A stretch of 64,000 nt of DNA from Dyadobacter chenwenxiniae (GTDB lineage Bacteria; Bacteroidota; Bacteroidia; Cytophagales; Spirosomataceae), in contig NZ_CP094997.1 of NCBI RefSeq assembly GCF_022869785.1, positions 5,022,001 through 5,086,000 of the forward strand, given 5' to 3'. Positions 1-7,405 of this stretch are shown piece after piece. The notes beneath the pieces were generated by a model. The model saw only the letters and a list, made by a program, of their open reading frames with translations, ran no database searches and was not told the DNA's origin. Position numbers and translations under genes: made by a program. The first letter of the stretch is position 1; the number at the start of each line of letters is the position of its first letter.

Positions 1-1
1 G

Positions 2-208
2 ATTGGTGAATTGTCGGAGCTGCGGGAAGAGCTAAACCGGCTTGGCAACAACTTCAACCAGGCGACCAGACGTCTCAATGCCGTCAACCAAATTTCAGAA
101 TTCAGAAATTGGATCGCTAGCTACGAAGCTGAAAAGACATTCCTGTTTTCGATCCTGGACAAGATCAAATCGCAAACCGATAAACTGGCTGATCAATGGT
201 TGCAGTGA
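2..208 (+). CDS. MobC-like relaxosome accessory protein, 5' end outside window
   Basis: Partial gene: the frame is open from the left edge (reading begins I-G-E-L-S-E-L-R), so the true start lies upstream. The visible residues contain the signature E-L-N-R-L-G-N-N-F-N-Q, the conserved core of the MobC/relaxosome family (iGnNlNQ). MobC-type proteins help the relaxase nick DNA at oriT during plasmid or integrative-element mobilization. The stop codon overlaps the start of the relaxase gene by 13 bases, the usual mobC-mobA translational coupling. The helical, charged C-terminus fits the family. Family call is from the motif and the neighbour, without a database search. Confidence 0.8.
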   Translation: MGELSELREELNRLGNNFNQATRRLNAVNQISEFRNWIASYEAEKTFLFSILDKIKSQTDKLADQWLQ

Positions 209-1461
209 TCCACACCAGCAGTCGGCTCCGGGCTGTGCTGCAATACAATGAGAAAAAGCTTGAACAGGGACATGCGGAATGCATTTCGGCTATCCACTAT
301 CCCAAGGATGCCGATGCCCTGAGTTTTGATCAAAAGCTGAACCGGATTCAGCGGCAGCTGGCTTTGAACAAAAGGACAAAGGTCAATACGGTTCACGTCT
401 CCCTGAACTTTGATCCGTCGGAAAAGCTGAGCAAAGAACAGCTCGCGGAGATTTCAAAGGCCTATTTAAAAGGTATTGGATTTGAGAAACAACCCGCCCT
501 CGTATACGAGCACCGGGATGCCGGTCACCCGCACGTCCATCTAGTGACAACCAATATCAAAGCTGATGGAAGCCGAATCTCACTGCACAATCTTGGCAAA
601 AATCAATCGGAGAAAACCAGGAAGGAGATTGAGATAGATTTTGGATTGGTGAAGGCACAAGATCGAAAAGCGCAGGAGTTTACTTTGAAACCAGTCAGCA
701 TCAAAGCGGAGTATGGAAAGTCAGAAACTAAGAAGGCCATTGCCAATGTGCTCGACAAAGTTCTGAACGAATACAAGTTCACCACGATGGGTGAATTGAA
801 TGCAGTGCTCAACCAATATAATGTTGCAGCGGACATTGGCTCAGAGGGTTCGAGGATCAGAAAGAACAATGGCATCTTATACCGCGTGCTGGATAAAGAC
901 GGCAACCGGATTGGGGTGCCAATCAAAGCAAGCGATTTTCATTTCAAACCAACACATAGAAATCTGAAAGTGCGTTTTCTGTTCAATGAGATAAATCCAA
1001 ACCGTACGAAAGATTCCTTACGGATTAGGAATAGTATAGATTTTACTTTGTATGGCAAACAAAACGTATCATTGCCCAGGCTGATCAATATTCTTCAAAA
1101 AGACGGGATTGATACGGTAATCCGAAAAAATGAAGAAGGCCTGCTGTATGGGATCACATATTGTGATCATCGTACGAGATCCGTCTTCAACGGAAGTGCA
1201 TTAGGTAAGCAGTATAGCGCGAAGGGAATTGCCGAGCGATGCATCGAGGATCCTTTTTCTCTTCATCAGCAAAAGTCTCAAGGGATAGGGATGGATATTG
1301 GGCAGGCGGGTAATGCTTACCATGCCGGAAATGGTAGTTCGTTGGAGAATGATAAGTCTCTTGATTCTTTATTGTCTCCTGTTAAGGATGGGGAGTACAT
1401 GCCGCATCAGTTGAAGAAGCCAAAACGGAAGAAGCAGAAAGGGTTTTCGATGGGATTTTGA
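196..1461 (+). CDS. Relaxase/mobilization nuclease (MobA/VirD2-like)
   Basis: 421 aa. The N-terminal half is a HUH-type relaxase domain: a probable catalytic tyrosine lies in the motif L-Q-Y-N-E-K-K (about residue 17), and the histidine motif H-R-D-A-G-H-P-H-V-H-L-V lies near residues 106-117, matching the metal-binding motif III of the Relaxase/Mobilization nuclease family. It would nick oriT and pilot the strand during conjugative mobilization. The C-terminal 200 residues are basic and unassigned, ending in a Lys/Arg-rich tail. The ATG overlaps the upstream mobC-like gene. No coupling protein or integrase is visible, so this is a mobilizable rather than self-transmissible remnant, or the end of a larger element extending to the left. 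Confidence 0.9.
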   Translation: MVAVIHTSSRLRAVLQYNEKKLEQGHAECISAIHYPKDADALSFDQKLNRIQRQLALNKRTKVNTVHVSLNFDPSEKLSKEQLAEISKAYLKGIGFEKQPALVYEHRDAGHPHVHLVTTNIKADGSRISLHNLGKNQSEKTRKEIEIDFGLVKAQDRKAQEFTLKPVSIKAEYGKSETKKAIANVLDKVLNEYKFTTMGELNAVLNQYNVAADIGSEGSRIRKNNGILYRVLDKDGNRIGVPIKASDFHFKPTHRNLKVRFLFNEINPNRTKDSLRIRNSIDFTLYGKQNVSLPRLINILQKDGIDTVIRKNEEGLLYGITYCDHRTRSVFNGSALGKQYSAKGIAERCIEDPFSLHQQKSQGIGMDIGQAGNAYHAGNGSSLENDKSLDSLLSPVKDGEYMPHQLKKPKRKKQKGFSMGF

Positions 1462-1487
1462 CTTATTGGAGAAATGCGCTTGCACCA

Positions 1488-1641
1488 CAGCGCAACGAAA
1501 GGTACAAAGCAAAAAGTGACGACTGCAAATCAATCTGCTATTTACCGTGGCTTCCGCCGCTCCTTAAACCGCCGATTGATTTGCAGCCAAGGGGTGAACC
1601 CCATCACTTTTTGCTTTGAGTAAGAATGGGCGGTTGCACTG
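1488..1641. repeat. Long nested palindromic element (copy 1)
   Basis: Nested inverted repeats: outer arms CAGCGCAAC (1488-1496) and GTTGCACTG (1633-1641) with one mismatch; perfect 15-base arms CAAAGCAAAAAGTGA (1505-1519) and TCACTTTTTGCTTTG (1604-1618); perfect 13-base arms CTGCAAATCAATC (1523-1535) and GATTGATTTGCAG (1574-1586). A small GGGGT-GA-ACCCC motif lies just inside the right middle arm. A related element lies at 7858-7948. It sits directly after the relaxase gene, so it could be an oriT, a structured RNA or a palindromic mobile repeat; the sequence does not decide between these. Confidence 0.75.
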
Positions 1642-1733
1642 AAGTGAAAAACTACAGTCTAAAAATTGCGCGACAATCCAAAGCAACGGAAGCAATACTT
1701 TCCTATGCCCAAAGCCTCGAGCCGACCCAAGCT

Positions 1734-3434
1734 TTACTCTTGACGATATTGGTCATTCTTTGTCCTAAATGATTTAAGAGTAAGTGCTTTACCATTGCTA
1801 TCGATTAGAAAATCTTTGATTGGAAATTCTCGCTCAGTAGTTGTAGTGTCTGTGAACACGCGGACAACCAAATTCTGTGAATACACTTCGTCAATGATAT
1901 TATTCCATACCTCAATATTAACCCATTTGCTTGAAACCGTCTGATTAATAGCTACTTTTGGCATTTGGAAAGTGAAAACAGATCGCCCCTTTTCCTCCCT
2001 GTAGTTATCATCATTCCTGTAATCTATTGAGCCAATACCATGACCATTGCAAAGCCAGGAAGGCATCTCAATTTCAATAACAATATCCTGCAATGAATTA
2101 TTTGACTGATTTTTTATACTTGCTCTAACTCCATATTCGATCGTTCGATATTGTCCTTCAAACAATTGAGCACCACCAGATCTTAGACTAATATCGTTGA
2201 TTAAAATTTTATCATTTTGAATTAATGACGGTCGGACCACCGTTAACTCTGGTTTTTCTAACCCCACTGGATGAAATTCTATTGTAGCTTGATCCGATAA
2301 TTTACCATATAGTCTATTCATCATTTCTGGTTTATAGGGTCTCGATATATCAATAATTTCACGATACCTGAATTCCATAGGTGTCACGTCGTTGCCATGC
2401 CCATCCGCGCTTACTAAAATGTACTTATTAACGTTCTCCCGAATATCTTTAATTATTAGTCCATACTCCGTACCAACGCCGCCCTCAAAACTCTCAGCCT
2501 TTTCCTTATACTTTTCTGACAGAACGACTATGACTTTTTTATAATCTGTCATAGCTTGATGCATCATCTTCATAAAGTCGGCGGATGCCTCTTGCTGACT
2601 TTTATAAGTATCCATCTCAGCATCAAATCCGTTTGATCTCAGATGATTAACAAATTCGTAGACAAAGTTCTTATGTTCTTGATTATCCCATGCATACGTG
2701 ACAAATACGTCCTTTTTCTCTTTCATTGCGTTTAGGTTCTTAGTTGAATCACTATTATTTGCTGTTTTTTCATTGGCAAGTGAATTGGTGTTGGATCTCC
2801 TTTGGGTTTCACTTGAACCAGATACAGTGGCATCTGAGGCCAAAGAAAAAATTATATTTTTCCCAACATTTTCCACCGCCAAATCCAACGCTTCCCTTGT
2901 AGTATTAGCATAAATTCTTTTCGCTGCAAAATCTTCAAATTCATCAAAATCTGTGTCTGTGAAAAAATTAAATAGCTCTTTTAAAATATCATCTAGACCA
3001 TTTAGTATTAACCCCAAGCAAAGAAAATTAGTATTTGTATCACTTCTGAAGGCAATATACTTACGTTTGTATTCTAATACTTGATCAACATCGTCACCTT
3101 TGAATTCTTTGTGGAATCTATAAATCGAGGAAATGCTATTATTCCATATACTAGAATAAGTATAATCACCAGACCAAATACCTAATTCTCGCAGTCTATT
3201 GGTGACAGGTTTATAGATATTATCCGTTATTGGAAGCATTTTTATTTCAATTTGATTTTGAATATCATCATAAAGTAATTTTTCCATATAATTTTTTTCC
3301 GGACTCAACACGCTTCTTTGGTGATCAAGCTCTATGAGTTCATTACAAATTGGAATGTATCCCAAAAATTCAGTTTTGTTACGATCTAGATAGTTGATAA
3401 AATCAAACAATCTTTGTATTTCCGGAGGAATCAT
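1734..3434 (-). CDS. SEFIR-domain protein, candidate defence or signalling gene
   Basis: 566 aa in three parts. Residues 1-230 are a predicted mostly helical region without a recognised motif, ending in a Ser/Asn/Thr-rich linker. Residues about 241-375 form a SEFIR domain (TIR-related): it opens with K-K-D-V-F-V-T-Y-A-W-D, continues with L-R-S-N-G-F-D-A-E-M-D, and closes with F-R-Y-R-E-I-I-D-I-S-R-P, a typical last conserved block of bacterial SEFIR proteins. Residues about 395-540 are predicted beta-rich, possibly a sandwich. Bacterial SEFIR proteins occur in anti-phage systems such as those that deplete NAD; the role here is inferred. The gene is markedly AT-rich beside the relaxase and island genes, consistent with transfer. 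It stands alone, with no obvious operon partner within 220 bases upstream. Confidence 0.8.
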   Translation of the reverse strand: MIPPEIQRLFDFINYLDRNKTEFLGYIPICNELIELDHQRSVLSPEKNYMEKLLYDDIQNQIEIKMLPITDNIYKPVTNRLRELGIWSGDYTYSSIWNNSISSIYRFHKEFKGDDVDQVLEYKRKYIAFRSDTNTNFLCLGLILNGLDDILKELFNFFTDTDFDEFEDFAAKRIYANTTREALDLAVENVGKNIIFSLASDATVSGSSETQRRSNTNSLANEKTANNSDSTKNLNAMKEKKDVFVTYAWDNQEHKNFVYEFVNHLRSNGFDAEMDTYKSQQEASADFMKMMHQAMTDYKKVIVVLSEKYKEKAESFEGGVGTEYGLIIKDIRENVNKYILVSADGHGNDVTPMEFRYREIIDISRPYKPEMMNRLYGKLSDQATIEFHPVGLEKPELTVVRPSLIQNDKILINDISLRSGGAQLFEGQYRTIEYGVRASIKNQSNNSLQDIVIEIEMPSWLCNGHGIGSIDYRNDDNYREEKGRSVFTFQMPKVAINQTVSSKWVNIEVWNNIIDEVYSQNLVVRVFTDTTTTEREFPIKDFLIDSNGKALTLKSFRTKNDQYRQE

Positions 3435-3655
3435 TAATTTTTAATATTAATTAGAAGATAGGTTTACAAATTCACAACTATCTAATTTATGACTTTTGTT
3501 ACGATTTTTGCGTGAATATGAGTGAGAACGTGAGCGATTTTCCAGTTAATACTGAAAGATCATTATATTAACAATCTGCAATTGGTATAAAGCTTGATTA
3601 TCAGAAGAAAAACATTAATCACGTGTCTATCTTAATTAAAAGGAATTTGACAACT

Positions 3656-4015
3656 TTAATTATTCTGTTTGGCTTTAAAATGAGCTTTGCCACGGTCGGT
3701 GACGGCAAAATTCGGCCATTCATGATGTCCATTGCATCCGACAGTTAGATGGCGATCTATTATCATATCCCAGAGAATTTCTCTCACTTTTGTTTGATCA
3801 CCCTGACATAGCTCTCCTGAATATGTAGTATGAGGTTCTGCGTTAAAACCGACTTTGGCCTCAATTATTTTTGATGAAATGAGGCGTACGAAATTGATAA
3901 AGCTATAATTTCCAGGATGTGCTGCAAATAAAGAGACCATCAGATCTCTGAGCTCAACATTTGATAAGGTAATTGGTGGTAAAGGGCCACTAATAAAGCG
4001 CGAACTATTCATCAT
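3656..4015 (-). CDS. Small unknown protein, third gene of the INCPFD cassette
   Basis: 119 aa, no family recognised. The C-terminal half (D-Q-T-K-V-R-E-I-L-W-D-M-I-I-D-R-H-L-T to V-T-D-R-G-K-A-H-F) has the look of a small winged-helix module, with the last strand written as F-A-V-T-D-R-G; this is an impression from pattern only. Its ATG overlaps the stop of the upstream gene by four bases (4012-4015), so the two are translationally coupled and very likely work together. Last gene of a three-gene minus-strand operon. Confidence 0.7.
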   Translation of the reverse strand: MMNSSRFISGPLPPITLSNVELRDLMVSLFAAHPGNYSFINFVRLISSKIIEAKVGFNAEPHTTYSGELCQGDQTKVREILWDMIIDRHLTVGCNGHHEWPNFAVTDRGKAHFKAKQNN

Positions 4016-4641
4016 ATCGGATTAATTTTTAACCATTCGGTTACACAAATTGCATATGCTATGAATGATAGATTATCTCTATCCCAATGCGCGTTGGTGC
4101 AATAATTGGGTAAGGCTGCAATGAAGGTTTGATAACGAGCGTATATAAATGCTCCACTAGCAATGCTTTTTCGTCTTGAATTATTAAATAGGAAGTCACG
4201 TACCTTATTAATCAATGTTTCAATGGATTGATCATGGCTTGATATATCAGTTCCCGCTAGGTCCGAGATAAAAATTTGATAACGGTATTGTTCACTGTCC
4301 AACACCAATAGCTTTTTTTCCCTATTGTAATGACCCTTGGCTGAATAACGCTGAGCACCCATGAAAACCCCCAGCTCCAAAGGCATATTAAATCTAGCTA
4401 GTCCTGACCCTACGTCCACATCTGCTTTCGAAATGTCATGAATACCATATTTACAATCGTCAATAATTCGAATTATTTTATGAAATCTTACATCTCCTCC
4501 GTCATCCTCTTCCCTAGCACAGCGTGCAATGAAACCACAATCATGTATGGCAAAAACGATTGCTTCAAACATTGAATTGTAAGCCGGATCAAAAGGGCAA
4601 TTTATGAAAACGTTGTTTAGATAATTATCAGGTTGAGCCAT
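4012..4641 (-). CDS. INCPFD-motif conserved protein, TIR/deoxyribosyltransferase-like fold suspected
   Basis: 209 aa. Conserved motifs in order: N-V-F-I-N-C-P-F-D-P-A-Y (residues 10-21), C-G-F-I-A-R-C-A-R-E-E-D-D (about 35-47), K-I-I-R-I-I-D-D-C-K-Y-G-I-H-D-I-S (about 55-71), R-F-N-M-P-L-E-L-G-V-F-M-G-A (about 83-96), Y-R-Y-Q-I-F-I-S-D-L-A-G-T-D-I (about 119-133), and a C-terminal E-W-L. I recognise these from a widespread family of unannotated bacterial proteins. A first strand ending in a Phe-Asp loop and an internal P-L-E-L-G glutamate recall TIR and nucleoside 2-deoxyribosyltransferase folds, so a nucleotide-processing effector is possible; this is inference. Middle gene of the operon, three bases after the upstream stop and overlapping the next start. 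Confidence 0.7.
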   Translation of the reverse strand: MAQPDNYLNNVFINCPFDPAYNSMFEAIVFAIHDCGFIARCAREEDDGGDVRFHKIIRIIDDCKYGIHDISKADVDVGSGLARFNMPLELGVFMGAQRYSAKGHYNREKKLLVLDSEQYRYQIFISDLAGTDISSHDQSIETLINKVRDFLFNNSRRKSIASGAFIYARYQTFIAALPNYCTNAHWDRDNLSFIAYAICVTEWLKINPI

Positions 4642-4643
4642 CG

Positions 4644-4997
4644 TTACTTTCCTGTCTTTTTAATGGCCGCCTGTACCTTTTTTACCATGCTTGATGTGGC
4701 TTTTGGGCTGCTCTTCACCTTTCTCAAGGCAGCCGTCTTTTGATCAGCAGTTACCGGCTTAATTGTTTTCGGTTGGACAGCATTTTTTTTGACACCAGCT
4801 TTTGCCTCGGGTGTCTTAGCCGCAGTTTTTTTAGCTGCAATTTTTTTTAACGCTTTGGCCGCGTCATTCTGAAGAGTCTCTAACTTTTTATCACTACGGG
4901 CGTCACGTCCGTCCGGATTAACAATAGACCCCGGGGCCAATTTCAACTTCTTTTCTAAGCCTCCAACTGTAATGTCCTTTCTGATCTTTCTGGCCAT
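4644..4997 (-). CDS. Lys/Ala-rich histone H1-like small basic protein
   Basis: The start is placed at the internal ATG that gives M-A-R-K-I-R-K-D-I-T-V-G-G-L-E-K (117 aa); an earlier ATG at 5036 would add 13 hydrophobic residues that look like untranslated leader. The first 50 residues form a conserved-looking head (A-P-G-S-I-V-N-P-D-G-R-D-A-R-S-D-K), and the rest is low-complexity Lys/Ala/Thr resembling eukaryotic H1 or bacterial Hc1 tails, suggesting nucleic-acid binding. First gene of the cassette; its stop is two bases before the next ATG. Function unknown. Confidence 0.7.
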   Translation of the reverse strand: MARKIRKDITVGGLEKKLKLAPGSIVNPDGRDARSDKKLETLQNDAAKALKKIAAKKTAAKTPEAKAGVKKNAVQPKTIKPVTADQKTAALRKVKSSPKATSSMVKKVQAAIKKTGK

Positions 4998-5036
4998 GTT
5001 GCTAATTTTTACTAAAGTACTTATTTTCAGTAACAC

Positions 5037-5319
5037 TGCGATTTGGGAGTTTTTCTGTGCGTATGACTTTTATGTAAGAATTCGGAGTAGATCAAACTCA
5101 AAGCACCAAAGGCTATGAACACTACACTATCAAATACTCCTCCCCAAAATCCCTACCATTAGAAAGTCTCTTTTGCTTACGTCGCCCAAAAAGTTTTAGC
5201 CTTACCACGCTAAATCAATGATAACAGTGACCCCGTTTGAATCTTTTAATGGCAACAGTCCATTCGGGCTGGCCTCCGCGGCCGAGCGGGGTATTGGCAA
5301 CAAACATTTTTCATACTCA
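5037..5319. other. Gene-poor stretch upstream of the cassette
   Basis: No supported gene. The minus-strand promoter for the three-gene cassette should lie near 5000-5100, but no clear TTTG/TAnnTTTG pair was found. A short plus-strand frame (5218-5358) overlaps the DUF3427 remnant and is probably chance. Confidence 0.4.
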
Positions 5320-5835
5320 CTACCAGAGGTGACGCCCGAGCTGATTACGGTGAAGTAAACTCACCCGACCGCCATCCTCGCCATCTCCTTCCAGATATAA
5401 TGCGGAGCTGACTTTGCGCAATGCCCAGTTGATACTCATCGGCTTCGCTCCATAACGGTCAATATAATCCGCCAGACCCAGGAAGACATAGGCAATCGTA
5501 TTATTGAATTCATCATTGTTCTTCTCCCGCACAAGAAGAAGAATCGATTTCCCCGTTTGCTTTTGCTTTACATATGACAGCCCCTTGCCAGTTTCAGGCC
5601 TGGCTGTGTTCTGAGACTGCCAGTGAAATATCTTTTCACTGACTGCGTAATCGTTGTACAATGTTGTCGGAGAGTAATTTGCTTCTGTCTTTTCCAGCGT
5701 TATGAGCAGCAGTTCGGCATTCTTCGCTTCCAGGTTTATGACCCCTTCCCGATTGCTGGATTTCCTTTCAAATGTGCTTTCTCCGAAAGCGGCCAGGATC
5801 TGTTCTCTCGAATATCGGCTATGTACTTTGAGTGG
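5320..5835 (-). pseudogene. DUF3427 C-terminal fragment of a DEAD/DEAH-type helicase
   Basis: The minus-strand frame, open from 5898 to 5320, carries the DUF3427 pattern from about 5823: H-S-R-Y-S-R-E-Q-I-L-A-A-F, then G-V-I-N-L, L-L-L-I-T-L-E-K-T-E, Y-S-P-T-T-L-Y-N-D-Y-A-V-S, F-H-W-Q-S-Q-N-T and a late Y-V-F-L-G-L-A-D-Y-I. In complete proteins this domain sits at the C-terminus of a large superfamily-2 helicase, often with an N-terminal phospholipase-D-like nuclease. Here all helicase motifs are absent and the frame is closed by a stop at 5899-5901, so it is a 5'-truncated relic. The last 20 residues also differ from the usual C-terminus. Such helicases are frequent in defence islands. Confidence 0.75.
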
Positions 5836-5849
5836 TTGAACGAAAAGCG

Positions 5850-6010
5850 TTAGATTGAACCACTTGCCAATCCGGCACCAGGTAGGGTCGCAACAGTTTT
5901 ACCCCGAATTCCCTCCTTGACCAGACGGCCGAGAAAGGCAGCAAACGGTTCAATGTTCTGTTCCACACTGGCTTTTTCCAATGACTCAGAATGACCGCAA
6001 TCCGTTTTTG
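5850..6010 (-). pseudogene. Possible Fic-family C-terminal remnant
   Basis: A minus-strand frame encodes S-E-S-L-E-K-A-S-V-E-Q-N-I-E-P-F-A-A-F-L-G-R-L-V, which resembles the last helices of Fic/filamentation proteins (yesLe.As...di.PFa.FLa.lv). The Fic catalytic motif HPFxDGNGR is not found upstream in any frame, and neighbouring frames contain stops. Treated as debris. The assignment is from recall of the family pattern and is tentative. Confidence 0.3.
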
Positions 6011-6096
6011 CGGCACATCGTGCAGGAAGTGAATGGCCTCTGCAAATCTCCTCGTGGTGTTGCCATATCAATCTACCAAATCATGCGGTGGTTAAT

Positions 6097-6168
6097 CAAT
6101 TGAATGTTGTTGTGTCAATACTATTCAATCGCGTTGTGGTATTTCTATTAAATCGCGTTGTGATAGTC
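6097..6168. repeat. Three 24-base iteron-like direct repeats
   Basis: Contiguous units at 6097-6120, 6121-6144 and 6145-6168, the last two matching at about 20 of 24 positions around the core AATCGCGTTGTG, the first more diverged (shared ATT, AAT and TTGTG). A fourth, weak beginning (TTATTAGATG) follows at 6169. They lie 40-110 bases upstream of two operator-like palindromes and a HipB-like reading frame, so they could be regulator-binding iterons or remnants of a plasmid control region. Confidence 0.6.
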
Positions 6169-6209
6169 TTATTAGATGATGCGGGAAAGGAAACTTGAAT
6201 AGTGAACTG

Positions 6210-6264
6210 TACCTGATCAGGTATAATCCAACGAAATGGGTACGTTTTATACCTTATCAGGTAT
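6210..6264. promoter_or_regulatory. Twin operator palindromes upstream of the HipB-like gene
   Basis: TACCTGATCAGGTA at 6210-6223 is a perfect 14-base palindrome; ATACCTTATCAGGTAT at 6249-6264 has perfect 6-base arms around TATC. The shared consensus TACCT-N4-AGGTA and centres about 40 bases apart fit binding by two dimers of a Xre/HipB-type repressor, which typically represses its own operon. Assignment as an operator is inferred from symmetry and position. Confidence 0.65.
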
Positions 6265-6268
6265 ATGT

Positions 6269-6466
6269 TTGTCTAGCTTCCAAGCATTTTTTAAAGAAGG
6301 GCGTAAAGCAGTTGGACTTACGCAGGAAGAACTTGCTTTCAAAGCAGGTGTCGGTCTACGCTTTATTCGCGACTTGGAACAAGGGAAGAAAACGCTTCGA
6401 TTTGATAAGGTTAATTAGGTTCTATCGCTATTCGGAAGGAAGTGGGTGGTAGATCTCAGACGGTAA
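6269..6466 (+). pseudogene. HipB-like Xre repressor interrupted by an in-frame stop
   Basis: The frame encodes a helix-turn-helix typical of HipB antitoxins: R-K-A-V-G-L-T-Q-E-E-L-A-F-K-A-G-V-G-L-R-F-I-R-D-L-E-Q-G-K. It then reads K-V-N, a TAG stop at 6416-6418, and continues in the same frame as V-L-S-L-F-G-R-K-W to a TAA at 6464-6466. The family normally has K-V-N-Q-V-L-x-L-F-G, so one CAG-to-TAG change explains the stop. The start is uncertain: ATG at 6236 gives an unusual leader overlapping the second palindrome; TTG near 6269 fits the family better. No HipA kinase follows. The truncated 50-60 residue product would still contain the DNA-binding helices and might keep some function. Confidence 0.7.
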
Positions 6467-6551
6467 TTACGAGAGAAAGAATATCAGTTGACGCAATGAA
6501 CCAGTGAAATGGCTTGATAGAAAATGTAAGCAAAATTGTTTATATTGATAT

Positions 6552-7004
6552 ATGGATAGGCAGTTTGAAAAATACAAGGGTATACACCCAGGATTCGTTC
6601 TTGAGCGCGAACTAAAAAAGCGATCAATCAAGCAGCGTCCTTTTGCCCTATCTATTGCTGAACATCCACAGAGCTTTAACGCTATTATCAAAGGAAAACG
6701 CAGCCTGAGTACCGCGCTGGCACTTAAAATCGAAAAGGGGCTAGATCTTGACGAGGGTACATTTGTAATGCTTCAAGCATACTATGACATCAAGAAGGAG
6801 AAGGAAAAACAATTAAAGCTGACTCCTAATTTGAGGATATTAAGAAAGTCACTGTTCTGGGATACCGACGTTGACCGCATTGATTGGGAGAAACAAGCAA
6901 AGGCTGTTATTGAAAGGGTCTTTGAACGCGGGAATAATGATGAGAAAGAGGAAATGACAAGGTTTTATGGACAAGCAAAAATTCAATCGGTGCTTGCCGG
7001 TTAA
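6552..7004 (+). CDS. HigA/VapI-like antitoxin with DUF6922-type C-terminus
   Basis: 150 aa. Residues about 10-65 form an Xre helix-turn-helix of the plasmid-maintenance antidote type (H-P-G-F-V-L-E-R-E-L-K-K-R to I-I-K-G-K-R-S-L-S-T-A-L-A-L-K-I-E-K). The C-terminal block L-F-W-D-T-D-V-D-R-I-D-W-E-K (about 103-116) followed by V-I-E-R-V-F-E-R-G-N resembles DUF6922, a domain found in antitoxins usually next to an AbiEii nucleotidyltransferase toxin. No AbiEii gene follows here; the next gene, 29 bases on, is a small unknown protein. The antitoxin role is family-based inference. Confidence 0.75.
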   Translation: MDRQFEKYKGIHPGFVLERELKKRSIKQRPFALSIAEHPQSFNAIIKGKRSLSTALALKIEKGLDLDEGTFVMLQAYYDIKKEKEKQLKLTPNLRILRKSLFWDTDVDRIDWEKQAKAVIERVFERGNNDEKEEMTRFYGQAKIQSVLAG

Positions 7005-7033
7005 AAGAATAAAACACGTGTACTGAAATCGGA

Positions 7034-7405
7034 ATGAATAAATACCAGGGGCAGCGACTTACAGAATACATTTACTATGCCGACGTTACTATACAAGCAG
7101 TGATTAGTGCTGACTTTACATTTATCGAGGGTGCTGGCTGGTATGAGCTTTATTTGTATAATTATGATCAAAGCTTTTGGAGACTAGATAGATTTGATAA
7201 GCTGCAAGAGCTATTTTTTGTCGAACTTCCTTCCAAGAATGATTGGGCTAACTACAATTCGCAAGAGTTGCAAATCGAGTTATTAGTAAAAACGAGAGGA
7301 TTTACAACTATGCCGTGTATATGGCAGGGCTGTGCAAAACTTACTCTTCAGGGACTCGCCTATTGCGAAAGGCACGCTTACTCTGAAATGGGAATCAGAA
7401 AATAA
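7034..7405 (+). CDS. Small unknown protein with C-terminal Cys/His motif, antitoxin partner candidate
   Basis: 123 aa, family not recognised. The N-terminal 90 residues are rich in Tyr, Phe and Trp (G-A-G-W-Y-E-L-Y-L-Y-N-Y-D-Q-S-F-W), suggesting a small beta fold. The C-terminus has C-I-W-Q-G-C, ten residues, then Y-C-E-R-H, a probable zinc-binding knuckle (C-x4-C...C-x2-H) like those at the ends of small nuclease-associated proteins. It follows the HigA-like gene by 29 bases on the same strand and is probably co-transcribed, which makes it a candidate toxin or accessory. Function unknown. Confidence 0.65.
   Translation: MNKYQGQRLTEYIYYADVTIQAVISADFTFIEGAGWYELYLYNYDQSFWRLDRFDKLQELFFVELPSKNDWANYNSQELQIELLVKTRGFTTMPCIWQGCAKLTLQGLAYCERHAYSEMGIRK

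Noticed and set aside
5218..5358. 46-codon plus-strand frame
   Set aside because: It overlaps the DUF3427 remnant, has no family pattern and no promoter.
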